Assembly: GCA_004519485.1 (NCBI GenBank)
Contig: CP038109.1
Coordinates: 396,001-460,000, forward strand
Length of the DNA stretch: 64,000 bases
Source of the DNA: Nannochloropsis oceanica
Taxonomy: Eukaryota > Sar > Eustigmatophyceae > Eustigmatales > Monodopsidaceae
Reading direction: 5' to 3'
The position numbers and the translations under genes are program-made. The notes under the pieces are model-generated. The model did not search any database. It saw only the letters and a program-made list of their open reading frames with translations, and had not been told where the DNA came from. Each line of letters starts with the position of its first letter. The first letter of the stretch is position 1. Of this stretch, positions 1-11,790 are shown one piece after another.

Positions 1-785
1 TTCACACAATCAATCAATTGCTGATTACTCAATTCATTTAGAACTTTCGTTGTGACCGCCACCGCTCCCTCCACCGCCGCGGCTGTCGTAAACGCCCAAC
101 AAGCACCACAGGCAGCTTGATTTTTGACAGGTGTCACGGCAACAACATTATCAGGGTTTAGTTTGGCCACCCGCCAGTCCACAGCAGCGGGTAAGTCTCG
201 GGGCATGAGCTCCTTCGCCCACTCGGGAGGGACGGGATACGTGCCGTCGGCTGCTTCTTCTTTTGCATCCTCTTCGGACCGCTCGTGTTTGTGGAAACCT
301 TGCAGGCCTCGGTGGGTAATGTTGTTGATACTGTCAGAGAGAGAAGAAGGCGTGACACGCCCTGCCCGCGGCTTCACCTTGTACCCGAACATGGCCTCGT
401 GTTCCTCTGGCAAGCGGTCACTCAGGTGATTGTAAGCCATGTGAAAAGAGGCGTCAGGATGCTCCACTTTATAATTTTCCAAATAAATACAGGACTTGCT
501 CCAGGCCTGGAAGCGCCGGGCTAGCTCTTTTGGGTTGGCGGTGTAGTCCTTGTGGAACTCCTCGCAAAATGCCTCGAAGTTCTCCAGGCTACACGGTGCA
601 GTTATGCTGCCGTTGCTGCTGCTGCCACTTGGTGGTGATATTGACGACGATGATGTGACCAGTCTTGGAGCTGCAAATAGGAGCGCGAAACAGACGACGA
701 GGTGGACACCGAAGGAGGCGATGCGAGGTGTTGTGGCGCAACCGCCAGGGGTCTGGCTCCAGCATGGGCCTGCAAAGGCCTGCAT
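1..785 (-). CDS. Papain-like cysteine protease (C1A), 5' part; 3' end lies outside the window
   Basis: Endopeptidase proenzyme of the cathepsin/papain family, expected in the secretory or vacuolar route. From the ATG at 785 the frame is open to the window edge, about 261 codons. Residues about 30-50 are a hydrophobic signal segment ([14 protein letters not shown]) preceded by a roughly 25-residue extension. A propeptide of the I29 type follows ([17 protein letters not shown], with downstream ERFNIN-like spacing), then an acidic linker and the start of the mature domain at [10 protein letters not shown]. The oxyanion Gln and catalytic Cys lie in [13 protein letters not shown], with Cys229 encoded at 99-101; the usual G-S before the Cys-Trp is G-A here. 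The catalytic His and Asn lie off-window. No in-frame stop is seen upstream of the chosen ATG, so a 5' exon is possible. Family assignment is firm; exact start is not. Confidence 0.86.
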   Translation of the reverse strand, partial: MQAFAGPCWSQTPGGCATTPRIASFGVHLVVCFALLFAAPRLVTSSSSISPPSGSSSNGSITAPCSLENFEAFCEEFHKDYTANPKELARRFQAWSKSCIYLENYKVEHPDASFHMAYNHLSDRLPEEHEAMFGYKVKPRAGRVTPSSLSDSINNITHRGLQGFHKHERSEEDAKEEAADGTYPVPPEWAKELMPRDLPAAVDWRVAKLNPDNVVAVTPVKNQAACGACWAFTTAAAVEGAVAVTTKVLNELSNQQLIDCV

Positions 786-1576
786 GCTCCTTGCTGTGAG
801 AAGGGTAGGTGTGCATGGGGTTGACAGGTGAGGTTTGAGTTGCCTGTGTGGGTTTGGTAGGGTTAAGCCTCGGGGGGTCCTCTTGGTCGTGTGGAAGGGC
901 AGGCAGGGGGGGGGGCAAAGAACAAACACGAAGGCGACCGGCCCATGGATGTGAAGTTGTTACCGCTGTGTGCGCCGCAAACAAGTGCCACAGCATGATA
1001 AAGATCCCAGCTCCCTCGGCCTCGCCCGAATAATTATTTGTTGATTCCAGCTCAGTAGGTCCGTCGTCCCCGTTACGCGTTTGCTACCTCTTGGTTCCAC
1101 GCCCCCGGGGAAGGTTGAGCCGTTTTGCGTTTTGAAACTCACTGAAGGCTGTTTCAAGTTTCAAGATGATGATGCCTCGCGCTCTTTTTCTTCCGTCCGT
1201 CTCCTGACCGACCAAACCGAAAGTGGCACCAGACTCACACAAATCACACGCACATGGTTACGAAGCAGACCTTTGACGTGTCGGCAGAGAGCGGGACGCC
1301 CCGAAACGCGGGTCGTTGACGTTCCTAGACGAAGGGCCTTTAGCGACGCATGATCATCGCCGCAACGAGGTCGAAGGTGAGCGTCCATCTCTGCTCAACA
1401 CCACAATATGCGCACGAGCCTCAACTAATGAGGAAATAGATGCATTGCCTTAAATCTTAAGGTTCGCAGAGCCCTGGTTGATGGTCTAAGCAAGCGCCCG
1501 CATCACCACTTTACACCGCCCGCCTGTCTTCCCCCACTCCACGTTTGCCAACTCAAACTACCACCACCTCTGATAC
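786..1576. promoter_or_regulatory. Divergent intergenic region, protease / EXO1
   Basis: The 791 bp between two opposite start codons hold no supported gene. A G-run lies near 907-915. The region must contain both promoters, but I cannot name a specific element. Confidence 0.5.
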
Positions 1577-4183
1577 ATGGGAATCCAAGGCCTTCTCGGC
1601 GCACTCAAGCCCATAACTACCCCCGTCCACATTCGTGAGTTGCAAGGGTTGCGCGTGGGGGTCGACGCGTATGTGTGGCTGCATCGAGGCGTCTTTGGCT
1701 GCGCGGCGGAGCTTTGCCAGGGCAAGGACACGAAGCGTTACTTGCACGCCTGCTTCAAACGTTTAAATCTATTGCTCTCCAATGGCATTGGCCAGGTGTG
1801 CATTGTATTTGACGGTGGCCCCTTGCCAGCGAAACGTGGCACGGAAGATGAACGCCGTGCCCGCCGGGAAGAGAATCGACGAAAAGCTCTGCAATTGGTG
1901 GCGGAAGGGAGGGCAGCTGACGCCTTTCCCTACTTTACCAAAGCGGTGGAGGTGACTCCCGCCATGGCCAAGGAATGGATGAACACCATCGAAGCATCGG
2001 GATTGCAGAATGTGACGTGTGTGGTGGCTCCTTATGAGGCAGATGCCCAGCTAGCTTACCTCTGTCGCACGGGGCAACTAGACGCGGTCTTTACTGAGGA
2101 CTCGGATCTGCTGGCCACAGGCTGTCCCCGCGTATTGTTCAAGCTGGAGGAGGCCACAGGCATGGCGCAACAAGTTCTGCACGCGGATATTTTCAGGGCG
2201 CCTATTCCAGGACTTGGGGACTTGCGGACGTGGGACGGGGAGGCGTTTTTGGTGATGTGCATACTGTCAGGGTGTGATTACCTTTCTAGTGTGGCTGGGC
2301 TGGGCTTACGATCGGCTTATCGCTTGGTGCATCGACACAAAACAGCGACCAAGGCGATAAGAGCGATGCGATTTGAGGCTAAGCATAAGATACCTGCTGA
2401 CTACGAGGCACGTTTCCTTGAGGCCTTGAAAACGTTTAGGCATCAACGAGTGTTTGACCCCGTAGCGCGGGTCTTGACTCATGTCCACCCCCTGCCACTT
2501 GGCAACGCCCCTATCCCTACTCATCCCCCTGCTTCTGTTCTTGCTGCTGCTGCCTCTACAATGGACTATTTGGGTCCGTGGATGGAGGATGCCTTGGCTG
2601 CGGAGATTGCCGACGGCATCATCGATCCAATCACTCTGGCACCATTTCCTCCCTCCCTTTCTACCACTCACTTTGCTGCTACTTGTGCTGCTTCCACTAC
2701 AGTTGCTGCTTGTGCTGCCGCTGCATCAGCTTCAGCTTCGCAGCCGAAGATCTCCGCGTTCCTGACGGCAGCAAGACACCGGCCGCAGGAGGGCGAGAAC
2801 AGGGACGGGGAAGAGGAAGAGGAAGGGGAAGCGAATGGTGGTGTCACTACGACTGATTCTTCACGCTTTAGTGGAGCTGTAAGGAGGAATGTCATCTACC
2901 GTCCCGGGCTTCGCAAGAGTTTGGCGCCTGTGCCTTTGCATCAAAACAATCGACTCACAAGTTATTTGAACAACAAAGCGGCCGCGACAGTATCAGTAGC
3001 TGCAGCGATGAAAAGCAGCAGCAGTAGTGGTAGCTTCAGGACTTTGCCTGCAATGCTTCGGAAGAGGAAGAGTGTAAGCACCAACAGTGGTGGCAGCGGC
3101 CGCAGCTCTGGTGCTGAGGGAAGTGCTTCTGTGTCATCGATGCCCCTACCACCAGAACGTCATGAGGACGCACCTGACAAGGCAACTGGGACAGGAGGAG
3201 CCGCAGTAGCATCAACCACTGGCATTTTGTCTCGCTTGCCGCACCTGTCGACCTGGTTTGGAGGGAAAGGCGAAAACAAGGCGCACACAAAGAAGGAAAA
3301 TAGATCTAGCGGGGGTTTGCCTTCCTTGTCGTCGCCCTCATCCTTATCACCATCACCATCGTCATTATTATCATCATTGTCATCATCATCCTTGGTATCG
3401 TCATATTGGAAACGGCAACGAACATTAGGCGGTCGGCCCACGGCTTTCACATTGCGGCGTTTTGCCTGTGGTGGTGGTGCCTGTGCTGGTGGTGCCACAT
3501 CCGCTGCCGAGGAAGAGGAAGAAAGGGAGGAAGTGGAGGAAGGAGGAAGCAGGAGACCAAAAATAAGGTTAAGCGGCAGCAAGGGAGGAGCAGACGGAGG
3601 GTATGGCTCTGATTCGTTGCAGCCGCCCACGCCGGGGACGCCATATGGAGAATCAGCAGCAGCAACAGCATCTTCAGCAGAAGGAGCAGCAGTAGCCGCA
3701 GCACGTCCGCTTAACCAAGCTGACTTGGACGAGACGGGTGATGATGACGGTGTGAGGGAGATGGCTGTGGTTAACGCAGCATCAGCAGCGGTAGCAGCAA
3801 GAACGACTACCATGCATGAGTCTAGTCATGGTATTAGCACGACCTTAATTTCGTTTGAGCCCTTTTTGTATCAAAGTGATGATGATAATGCTTCTGATAA
3901 TTTGGGATTGAAGAGGGGGCTGGGGAAAAGCTTGGCCACAACGACAGCTTTAAATAAGACTGTCATTGGGCCTACTGCTGCTGTCACCTCCCAGTCCACC
4001 GTTAATTTCCGTCGCCGCCGACCTCGAGATAATCAAAAGCAGTCGCCAGCAGCAGCAACAACAGGAGAAAGAGGAGGAGAGGGAGGACGGGTAGAGGAGG
4101 GAGACGGGAAAATGTCCCTTTCGCTGGACGCCTTTAAGTTTGATGCGGGTGATGGACCTTTTCTGTCCTCTTTGATGCCATGA
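1577..4183 (+). CDS. EXO1: Exonuclease 1 (Rad2/XPG family)
   Basis: A 5'-3' exonuclease and flap endonuclease of mismatch repair and DNA-end resection, nuclear. It is a single exon of 868 aa. The N-terminus MGIQGLLGALK is the EXO1 hallmark, because the free Gly2 is part of the fold, which fixes the start. XPG-N spans about 1-100, XPG-I about 135-215 and the helix-3-turn-helix about 225-260. The acidic metal ligands are all visible: Asp30, Asp79, Glu154, Asp156, Asp175, Asp177 and Asp233 (motifs VGVDAYVWLH, VFDGG, YEADAQLAYL, TEDSDLLA, SGCDYL). After about residue 330 the protein is low-complexity (Ala, Ser, acidic runs), as in EXO1 C-termini, which carry partner-binding sites. No MLH1-binding motif could be assigned with confidence. 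Confidence 0.95.
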   Translation: MGIQGLLGALKPITTPVHIRELQGLRVGVDAYVWLHRGVFGCAAELCQGKDTKRYLHACFKRLNLLLSNGIGQVCIVFDGGPLPAKRGTEDERRARREENRRKALQLVAEGRAADAFPYFTKAVEVTPAMAKEWMNTIEASGLQNVTCVVAPYEADAQLAYLCRTGQLDAVFTEDSDLLATGCPRVLFKLEEATGMAQQVLHADIFRAPIPGLGDLRTWDGEAFLVMCILSGCDYLSSVAGLGLRSAYRLVHRHKTATKAIRAMRFEAKHKIPADYEARFLEALKTFRHQRVFDPVARVLTHVHPLPLGNAPIPTHPPASVLAAAASTMDYLGPWMEDALAAEIADGIIDPITLAPFPPSLSTTHFAATCAASTTVAACAAAASASASQPKISAFLTAARHRPQEGENRDGEEEEEGEANGGVTTTDSSRFSGAVRRNVIYRPGLRKSLAPVPLHQNNRLTSYLNNKAAATVSVAAAMKSSSSSGSFRTLPAMLRKRKSVSTNSGGSGRSSGAEGSASVSSMPLPPERHEDAPDKATGTGGAAVASTTGILSRLPHLSTWFGGKGENKAHTKKENRSSGGLPSLSSPSSLSPSPSSLLSSLSSSSLVSSYWKRQRTLGGRPTAFTLRRFACGGGACAGGATSAAEEEEEREEVEEGGSRRPKIRLSGSKGGADGGYGSDSLQPPTPGTPYGESAAATASSAEGAAVAAARPLNQADLDETGDDDGVREMAVVNAASAAVAARTTTMHESSHGISTTLISFEPFLYQSDDDNASDNLGLKRGLGKSLATTTALNKTVIGPTAAVTSQSTVNFRRRRPRDNQKQSPAAATTGERGGEGGRVEEGDGKMSLSLDAFKFDAGDGPFLSSLMP

Positions 4184-5047
4184 TCAGCAGGAGAGAGCCA
4201 AACGGAATGAAACGATCAGATGGCGGAATGGCAACATGAAAAGATGCCAGAGAGAGATGATCGCAGACTTTTGCCCTATTAGACTGGAAAGCACACAATC
4301 AGTCAATAATAACGCAGTGTACAAAACTTGATGTCACAGAAATAATTAGGGCAAGAAGTGGGAAACGGCGAAACAAGAGCCAGCCTTTCTTTTAGATCAT
4401 GAGCAGCGAAAATCTGCATTCCAAAAAGTGTCGGCCTTTGGTATCTTGGCGAACGATTTGTCTTGTCTTATTTCTTCTGCTATCTCGCTGTGGGTAAATG
4501 TTTGTTTTTTACACCCTTCTCGACTGTCTTTGACTTTCATCCTCTTCCTCCCACCTCATTTTTCCCGTCCTCCTCTGGCTCCCTATACATAAAGCTGCCA
4601 AATTAAGAATAATTCAGTTATTGATACAGTTATTTATCGTGAGTAGTTAACCTCTATTTCCTCCGGCATCATTCTTTATAATCGCACACATGCAAGTCGC
4701 ATACACACGTCCTTTCCTTGAATGCATTTGATGATTTTTTTTTTGAAACGGCAAAAGCGTGCATTCCCTTCCTCTAGAAAAGAAGCTAGCCTTTCTCCAA
4801 AATCCATCGTAGTTTATAGTTATTCGCCCACGTAATTGTTCCCATCAACAGAGCAGAAGGGCACCTCTCTCGCCCTCATCCCTATATCACACCATTCTCA
4901 TTTTACTTTCCCAGTCACTCATTTTTACCCATTTCCCTTGCATTATTGGTCTCCTCTTCTCTCTGCTTTCCTTTAAACTTATTATTTATACGGTTTGATG
5001 GTCTTCTGTGCTAATCGTTTTGTCAACATGGCACACATTTCATCTCT
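4184..5047. other. Convergent intergenic region, EXO1 / aquaporin
   Basis: AT-richer than the flanking genes. It should contain both 3' UTRs. I see no gene or repeat family. Confidence 0.5.
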
Positions 5048-6588
5048 TTAGGCAGGGCGTGCCTCTGCCTCCGCCGCTTCCTCCTGCTTGCCGCCTTGAA
5101 AGGCAGCACCAGCCAGAATGGCAAGCAGCTTCGTCTGTTGCTCGAGGGTGAGACCACCACCAGAAGAGGGGCTGCTGATTTCGTCTTTGGACCCCTGGTT
5201 GCTGAAGATGTCGCTATTTGAGTGAATCAAGGGGGCAGGAGATGATTGTGAGAAATAGGGGGTGGAAATGTAAGCGAATACGTATGACCCCCCCCCCCTT
5301 CAACCTCCTTCGTCTTTTCCCCTCCACCCGTCGGGGGGAAGACAAATACACACTCACCGCAGCGACCTCTGCAATTGCAAATCATGGACCTTCGACTGAT
5401 ACGTCACATACGGTTTCGCAGTCCTTCGCAGGCCCGGAGCAATCAAAAGATCATGGAACAACGCTCCCACCAACGCCCCCAATATCGGCGCAAAGATATA
5501 GACCCACATTTCGTTCCTCGGCCCCGGAAGCGCTACTTTTCCATATCCCATCATCACCGCCACGAGCCTCGCACCGAAGTCCCTTGCGGGGTTGATGCAT
5601 GCCTCCGTCGACGGGGCCACAACAGAAACGATGCTCACCAAGGATAAGCCAATAATGAGTGGCGCCAATTCCTTATGCTTCAAAGTGTTCTGGTTACGAT
5701 CCACGATTGCCAGGATCAAAAACATCAACAAAAACGTACCAACAAATTCCATGGCAAATGCGTGCTCGATCGAGCCTCCCGGGAGAAGAGCGCTGTTCCC
5801 AACAGTGTGGGGAATGATTGCGGGATTGGGAAAGAACTCCCCATAAATCATCTCTTGCCCAATGCTAGCCACAGATCCCCGCACGATATTGTTCTCTTGC
5901 TCATATGCGACGAGAAAGTCGTTGAAGAGCCCAAAGACAAGGAGGGCGCCTATGAAGGCCCCGATGGTTTGACTGACGATGTAACACACGCACATCCGAG
6001 GTGTGAACTCCTTGGAGCGAAAAATTGCCAGAGCAATTGAAACAGCCGGGTTCAGATGCGCTATGTGTGTAGGATGGGTGAAGGGAAAGGGAGAGGTTTG
6101 AGGGATGTGGGCGGTAAGGATAATGTTCATGAACGCATATTGTGTGGCGGCGTGTAGAAGCATAGCGACCAATGCCCGCTCTCTCTACATCACACATAAG
6201 GCAGATACACAGGAAGTAAGCTTGCTCATATGCTTCTTGTATGCCGTCAAATCAAGGCGCAATATGAAGGAGTCCTGCCAGGCCTTCGGGCAAGAACACA
6301 AGTGGCCCACTTGGCCAACTATTCTTTTTCCCATTCCCTGTCCGGGCACGTACCAGTAGAGATGGAGGCGGTCACGTAGATGCCCAGAGTCAAGGCCAAG
6401 CCCCATAGGAAAGCTCCACCAAAGAGGTCTATGGGCGCGTTAACGAGAACAGCGTTTGCCGTGAAGCCTAAGCCGAAAAATACGAGCAGGAAGGTGCCTG
6501 TGGCTTCCGCAAGGCAACTCGTCAACACCTTGTTCTTCCTGTACTTCTCCGTAAACGCAGTGAGGATGTCCTCGAGATGGAAAGCCAT
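5048..6588 (-). CDS. Aquaglyceroporin (MIP family), three exons
   Basis: Membrane channel for glycerol, other small neutral solutes and water. Exons on the minus strand are 6588-6354, 6060-5358 and 5213-5048. Donors GTACG and GTGAGT and both AG acceptors keep frame and give 367 aa. The two half-helix motifs are STAHLNPAVS (NPA at 82-84) and ACINPARDFGARL (NPA at 235-237). Asp after the second NPAR is the classic mark of glycerol facilitators as opposed to strict water channels. About six hydrophobic segments are present, and the loop between NPA motifs is GlpF-like in length. The C-terminus is Gln/Glu/Ala-rich and is completed by the small third exon. The ATG at 6588 precedes MAFHLEDILTAF; there is no obvious targeting peptide, so the plasma or an internal membrane is possible. 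Confidence 0.9.
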
Positions 6589-8369
6589 AGGTACCGCTTG
6601 AAAAAGCTGTGTATGAGTGTGTATTTGTGGGTGAGGGCCAGGTGAGATTTTTCTGTTGAGCACGCACGAATCAATGCATGGACGAATGGCTTTGCACGGT
6701 GCCCCACAAGCAGAAACAATGAAGGAACACTCAAATTGGCACCTTATGCCTTGCACATACAAATTTGTTTGTGCTTTGTGTTTATCTGCGTTCTCTTTGT
6801 TCTCCCTTACTTTTTTTGCAAGAAAAAGGAAAATGAACGAGGCAATCACATGGTAAACTCAATATGCGTAACGGCGTATCGGCGAGTAACGATCGTAGGG
6901 CCCATACAACTGGCCCATTGCCCATTTTTCAACCGGGGTCAGACTAAATTTTACCTCTTTTCTCCTTTACCACCTCATTTTCAGTTTACATAGCTCTTTA
7001 AGTGTCAATATGCAATGTGTAGTTGCCTGCTTACATCCGACACTCACATTTTCGGCAGGACATTCTCTTCTTTTTCGCGCTGCCCCTCCGCAGTCCTCCA
7101 TGATTTGGTTGTGTCGTGACCCCACACTACACGCAATTCAATCCTTACTTTGTATTCGTCCATCTTCAAAGACACATCGATGGTGCTTATAGCTACGAGC
7201 TTACTGAAGAGGGCCGCGGCGCAGATGCAGGCACATTAAGGCACAGGCGAATGAGAAATGGTAGTGCGTGTCCGGCATGCATGGCTTGGAAGAGGACATG
7301 GCTTTTGCGGGGGGGGTTATAGAAAGAACAAAATAGTGAAAAAGGACCTCGACAGCGAAATCTTGCGGGATCAAAAAGGAAAGAACAATGGAAAGAGCTA
7401 CCAGTTAGGCATGATGGTGGCGGCTGATGTTTTAGCTTTGGGCAAGTAGAAGGGAGAAGAGGACGAGGAAGAAGAAAGCTATAATATATGTATGTATGTA
7501 ACGACTCTGGCGACTTCCACGGTCTCCCGCTGCTGTGCATTTTGCCTGTATTTCTGGGTGGAAGGACGCTGTCCTGACCTGACTGTCAATCTTCCATGCG
7601 CGCGTAAAGCCATTTGAAAGCGGTAACCACTATTGGCTCACAATTAAATGCCCTGATGTAATGGATTATCATTCTTTTTTGCAGGAGAAATGCTATATTT
7701 ATGCTAACTAAGTCTCCTCATACCTTTCCTCGACCTTCTTCTTAATGGTGAAACGCTTTAAAGAACTATGATTCTCGAAGGCTATTGATTGAAGATTACA
7801 TCAACTTGCATCATGATTTTGAAGCCCATGAGGGTAAGGGCTGCTGGGATCGAACAGCTTCTCAATGAAGGAGAGGTAAAAATTGTACATTAAATTGACA
7901 GAGTGCAATGCATAAGAATGGAAATGTCCATAAGCTCCGAGCATAGATTTCCCGTAAAGTGTCAAATAAGTTGTCTCTGTATTCCTCCACATAAATATAT
8001 ACATATACTTGTTCCCTTCCAGGTCTCTCCGTCCCGTCCAAAGTACCCCCAATATGCCACTATTGTTCTTCTCCGCATGGCTTCGAACCCCATGACGTCT
8101 CCCTACACGTATCAGCTGCAAGGTCTGAGTCATGCAATCACTATTTCCCTAAACCTTTCGTCTCTTTATTCCTCGCACTCATGTGGTGCGGCCGTCTCGA
8201 AACAAGAAGACAGCACGAAATGTCGCCGGCTTGCCTTTGTGAGCACAGTAGTAGCAAACCGTACCATATAATGTAAATCTGTCAATCTCACTACCAAAAT
8301 CAGATGGATACACTCACATACACATAGAGCTCGACCCTCACACGCAAGCGCCGTCCTCCCTCCCTCTCT
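6589..8369. other. Long gap between aquaporin 5' end and ADH 3' end
   Basis: About 1.8 kb with only short frames lacking coding character or splice support. Presumably it holds the aquaporin promoter and 5' UTR and the ADH 3' UTR. I see nothing else I can support. Confidence 0.45.
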
Positions 8370-10025
8370 CTAGTCCCCACTCACGTTCAACACAATCCGT
8401 CCCAATACCTTCCCTGAGCGCAAATCATCAAACATCTGATTCAGCTCCTTAAACGGATGCACATCCACATGACAATTCACCTTCCCCTGCGCCGCAAAAT
8501 CCAAAGCCTCCGCCAAATCCTTTCGGGTCCCCACAATACTCCCTCGCACTGTAATCCCCCGAATGACAACGTCAAAAATGTTGAGAGGCATATCACCTTT
8601 GGGCAATCCAACCATAACAATTGTGCCCCCTCGACGACAAAGCCCCACGGCGGATTTGAAGGCGCCGATGGAGGGAGCGAGGCAGAGGACGCCGTGCGAT
8701 CCGCCGTTAGTGGCCTTGGTCACCTGAGCGAGGCAACAAGGGAGGGAAGGAGGGGGGGGATAAGAGGGGTCCGATGAGTAACGGGATCTGTCTGATTCCA
8801 AGGAAAGTAGAACACATATGGGGAAATTGTGAGAAGAATATGAAACAATATAGTTGCGGCATCCCTCGCTTCCCCTCCTCCTTCCCTCCTTCTTACGTGC
8901 GCTGCCACCTCCGGGTCCATTGCCTCGAACGCCGCCTCCGCACCCAATGTGTCTGTGCAAAATTTCAATTTATCCTCTCCACAATCCAGTGCCAAAACAC
9001 GCAAACCCATGGCCACACCAAATTGCACGGCCAGGTGCCCCAATCCACCGGCGGCGCCAATGACTGTGAGGAACTGGCCGGGGCGAGCCTCGGTGGCTTT
9101 GATGCCTGAGTAGGTTGTAACGCCGGCGCAGAGGATGGGGGCGGCCTTTTCAGGAGAAAAAGACATGCCAAAAGAAACGTGAATTATCAAGAAATGCATT
9201 TGAAGAAGGATTAGATCAGTATTTAAAGCAAAATTGTGCCTGGGTACTTCATTAACGACTTCTCACTTCAAGTAAAGCTGTCCCTCCTCAAATCCTTCCC
9301 TCCCTTGACCTCCCACATACCTGTTCGAAACTAACGGCATCGGGAATCTTCGCCACGTGCGCTGCCGGAGCCAGCGTATACTGAGCAAAGCAACCGTCGA
9401 CCGAATAACCCGTGTTGTCTTGCTTGGGACATAAATTCTCGTGACCCGACAAGCAATGCTCGCAGGTGCCGCAGCTGGAATGAAGCCAGGGGATGCCCAC
9501 GCGGTCTCCAACGGCAGCAATGGTACTGCTTACATCGGGGCCGACGGCAACAATTATGCCGGCACCTTCGTGTCCGGGAATGAGAGGGAGCTTCGTGGGC
9601 GCAGGCCAGTCGCCATCGACGGCGTGGACGTCGGTCTGGTCGTGGGGAATGGGAAAGGGTAATTGCGATTGGGATGAGGAAGTAGGCGTTGAGGGGTTGC
9701 CATTTCTCAGCAAAGGACCTCGCATGAAACGGTGTGTTCATTCATATGGTTGAGCCTATCATTCAACATCCACGTGCCATCGGCCTTCCAGGATTCAACA
9801 CTCACGTGCTGTCTGAATCCCCGCCTTTCCCCCTCTCTCTATCTTCACGCCAAATCCTCCACCTACATGGCAGACACCGCTCGTGACAATCTTGACGAGG
9901 ACCTGGCCAGGCCCCGGCGTCTCGACGGGGACCTCTCGCATGTCAAAGCGGTCGCCGTGGTGGTCCGCCACACCTGCAAGCATGCAGGCCGGAAGATGAT
10001 GGGCGGCGGCAGTGGGTGGAGACAT
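8370..10025 (-). CDS. Zinc-dependent alcohol dehydrogenase, four exons
   Basis: Medium-chain NAD(P)-dependent alcohol dehydrogenase interconverting primary alcohols and aldehydes. Exons are 10025-9867, 9635-9321, 9145-8897 and 8723-8370; all junctions are phase 0 and GT-AG, giving 358 aa. The first junction rebuilds the signature [15 protein letters not shown], with catalytic zinc ligand Cys52; the next ligand is in [10 protein letters not shown]. The structural zinc Cys cluster is [16 protein letters not shown]. The Rossmann motif is [12 protein letters not shown]. Sequence and length resemble the yeast ADH1 or bacterial AdhP group, so a cytosolic fermentative role is likely (inference). The frame is open upstream of the ATG at 10025 (to about 10226), so an N-terminal extension with an organellar signal cannot be excluded, but the chosen ATG matches family length. 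Confidence 0.92.
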
Positions 10026-10617
10026 AGTGGAGCAGATAACACTGCACGTGGCGCGGGTTACGACGAAACAGATGCTGCGATTTTGTATGATAAAGAGGTG
10101 TTGGGGTTGAGTAAAATGAGTGGACTGTTCTTCTAGAGCACTGGCAACACGCGAAGATTCTGTGAGCCCACCCAAAAAAACGCCGAGACTCCTGCCGGAG
10201 GCGACCGTACCTCCCACATAGATCACGAGCCTCGACGGCCGCTTTGTAGTTTTTCATTCGTTTCCGATTTGCGTGTTTGATTTCCTTGTGCTTATTTTTA
10301 AAAATTAAATATTTCAATGATGGTATTTTTCCTACCATCAGAGATTTTCCGATCCTTTCGTGTCTTTCATGCACCATAACCCCGTCATCCATCCTCTCCC
10401 CCTACTCTGATTGCTGCCACATAGGAAATTGAAACAGGACAACAGAGGGAAAAAGAGCCTTTAGAACTGAAAAGGGCACTATTCTCCTCCGTTAATGCGT
10501 TCGCGTCAAATCCATGAACTTGGGCGGGGCCGATTTCTTCCTCTTCAACTACCCTTTTCTTCACACATTCTACCCCAGCTGCCCTCCTCTTCCCGCATAC
10601 GCCCCTCCTCCTCCTCT
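10026..10617. other. Intergenic, ADH promoter side / 3' flank of lumenal gene
   Basis: About 590 bp between two minus-strand genes; AT-rich around 10260-10330. I see no supported gene. Confidence 0.45.
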
Positions 10618-11790
10618 TCATCGCACTGCGCTATTGGAAAGAACCCAGTCCTTAGCAGCCGGAATTTTGAGCCAGAGGCGTTCCAAGTCGGTTCCAATGT
10701 TTTTTTTCAGATCCTTTTCCTCCTTCAAATCCGCCAAACGGGCGAGGTAGAGGGCCTTCAAGGCACTGGCACGGGCTCCCGACCTGTACCAGAGATCGCG
10801 GGCACATAAGACGGATAATTACATGGAAGATCCCACAATCGATTCCACCCCTTTCTTTCTACGCTTCACTTACTTGCACATGATGTACGTGGGTCGCGGT
10901 AACCCAGTCAGGATCTCCACCAAGTTGTCCGCATCGGATGCCGTTAGAGAGTCCACCTTGAGAGGGTAGTGCTTCATCTCTATTCCTGCCGCATCGCCCA
11001 GCTCCTTCAAGCCTTGAAAACCTCTCTTGGTCGCATCCTCGTCGTTCTTATAGGCGATGTCGCCATTGGCATCTAGTCATTCGGGAGTGGGGGGGGGGGA
11101 CATGCGATTGGACCGATGAATTGAAAGTGGCAAAATAGGGGGTGGCGGCATCAAAGGCAAAATCAAAGATTGGAGGGATAATTGCATGAACGAGAGTGAA
11201 GGCTTCGCGACAGTGAACACATTTGCTTAGAGAAAAGGGGTGCACGAAAGAAGGGAAGGGCACTACAAATGTGGGTTCAGGTCATGGATGATGCGAGGCA
11301 GTCACCAGACGTGTACCGCACACTCACATCTGAAATGCCATTTACTCACCTGTAGCCAGATATAAGAGGTTTTTGTGTTTTCGGATGATGGCGAGTGCCT
11401 CTTTTTTGCTCCCAATAGTTTTTCCAACATGGATGCCGCTGGCAGGCTGGTCTGCGGTGACGGCATGCGCCGGGCCAGAGGTCCCCGTCACGACGGCTGC
11501 CGCACCGAAGAAGGCCGTACCTACAGTCAATAAGGCATCCGCACGTGACATGGACTCTGCTTGCATCGTCGTCACCGTTTTTGTGTTCTTGCTCTCCGCC
11601 GTGTGCAAGCTCCTCGTTGGCGTCTGTACATATATAATATGGGGGCATGGACCATAGGGTGAGGATAAATGTCTTGTGCGACCGACTATCACAAGAGGAC
11701 GCGGCTTACCTGATACGAAGATGTCACGAAGGCATTTGTGCTCAGGACGACGCTACCCAGCGCCAGAAGGAAGGCCCACATGTGAGACAT
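10618..11790 (-). CDS. Predicted thylakoid-lumen protein with phosphatase-like (DUF442-type) domain, four exons
   Basis: Exons are 11790-11710, 11623-11350, 11072-10874 and 10783-10618, with all splice sites GT-AG and phases matching; 239 aa. The first exon is a signal peptide (MSHMWAFLLALGSVVLSTNA, then Phe), matching the heterokont plastid cleavage motif with Phe at +1. A Ser/Thr/Arg transit part (TPTRSLHTAESKNTK) follows. Next comes a second hydrophobic segment ending SGPAHA before Val, typical of a thylakoid transfer signal; it lacks a twin Arg, so the Sec route is likelier. The mature part ends with HYPLKVDSLTASDADNLVEI and a C-x4-R loop MCKSGARASAL created by the last splice. This resembles the DUF442 / tyrosine-phosphatase-like loop. 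Activity is unproven, and family confidence is moderate. Confidence 0.72.

Noticed and set aside
124-831. Plus-strand frames over the cysteine protease
   Set aside because: They are antisense shadows; the minus strand carries the recognisable protease motifs in one open frame.
3160-3813. 217-codon minus-strand frame inside EXO1
   Set aside because: Complement of the low-complexity EXO1 C-terminus; Ser/Asp runs mirror the plus-strand triplets.
7801-8133. Minus-strand 110-codon frame between aquaporin and ADH
   Set aside because: No domain, no splice partners, and composition like intergenic DNA.
8774-9109. Plus-strand frames across the ADH introns and exons
   Set aside because: Antisense of ADH exons 3 and 4, with no independent support.
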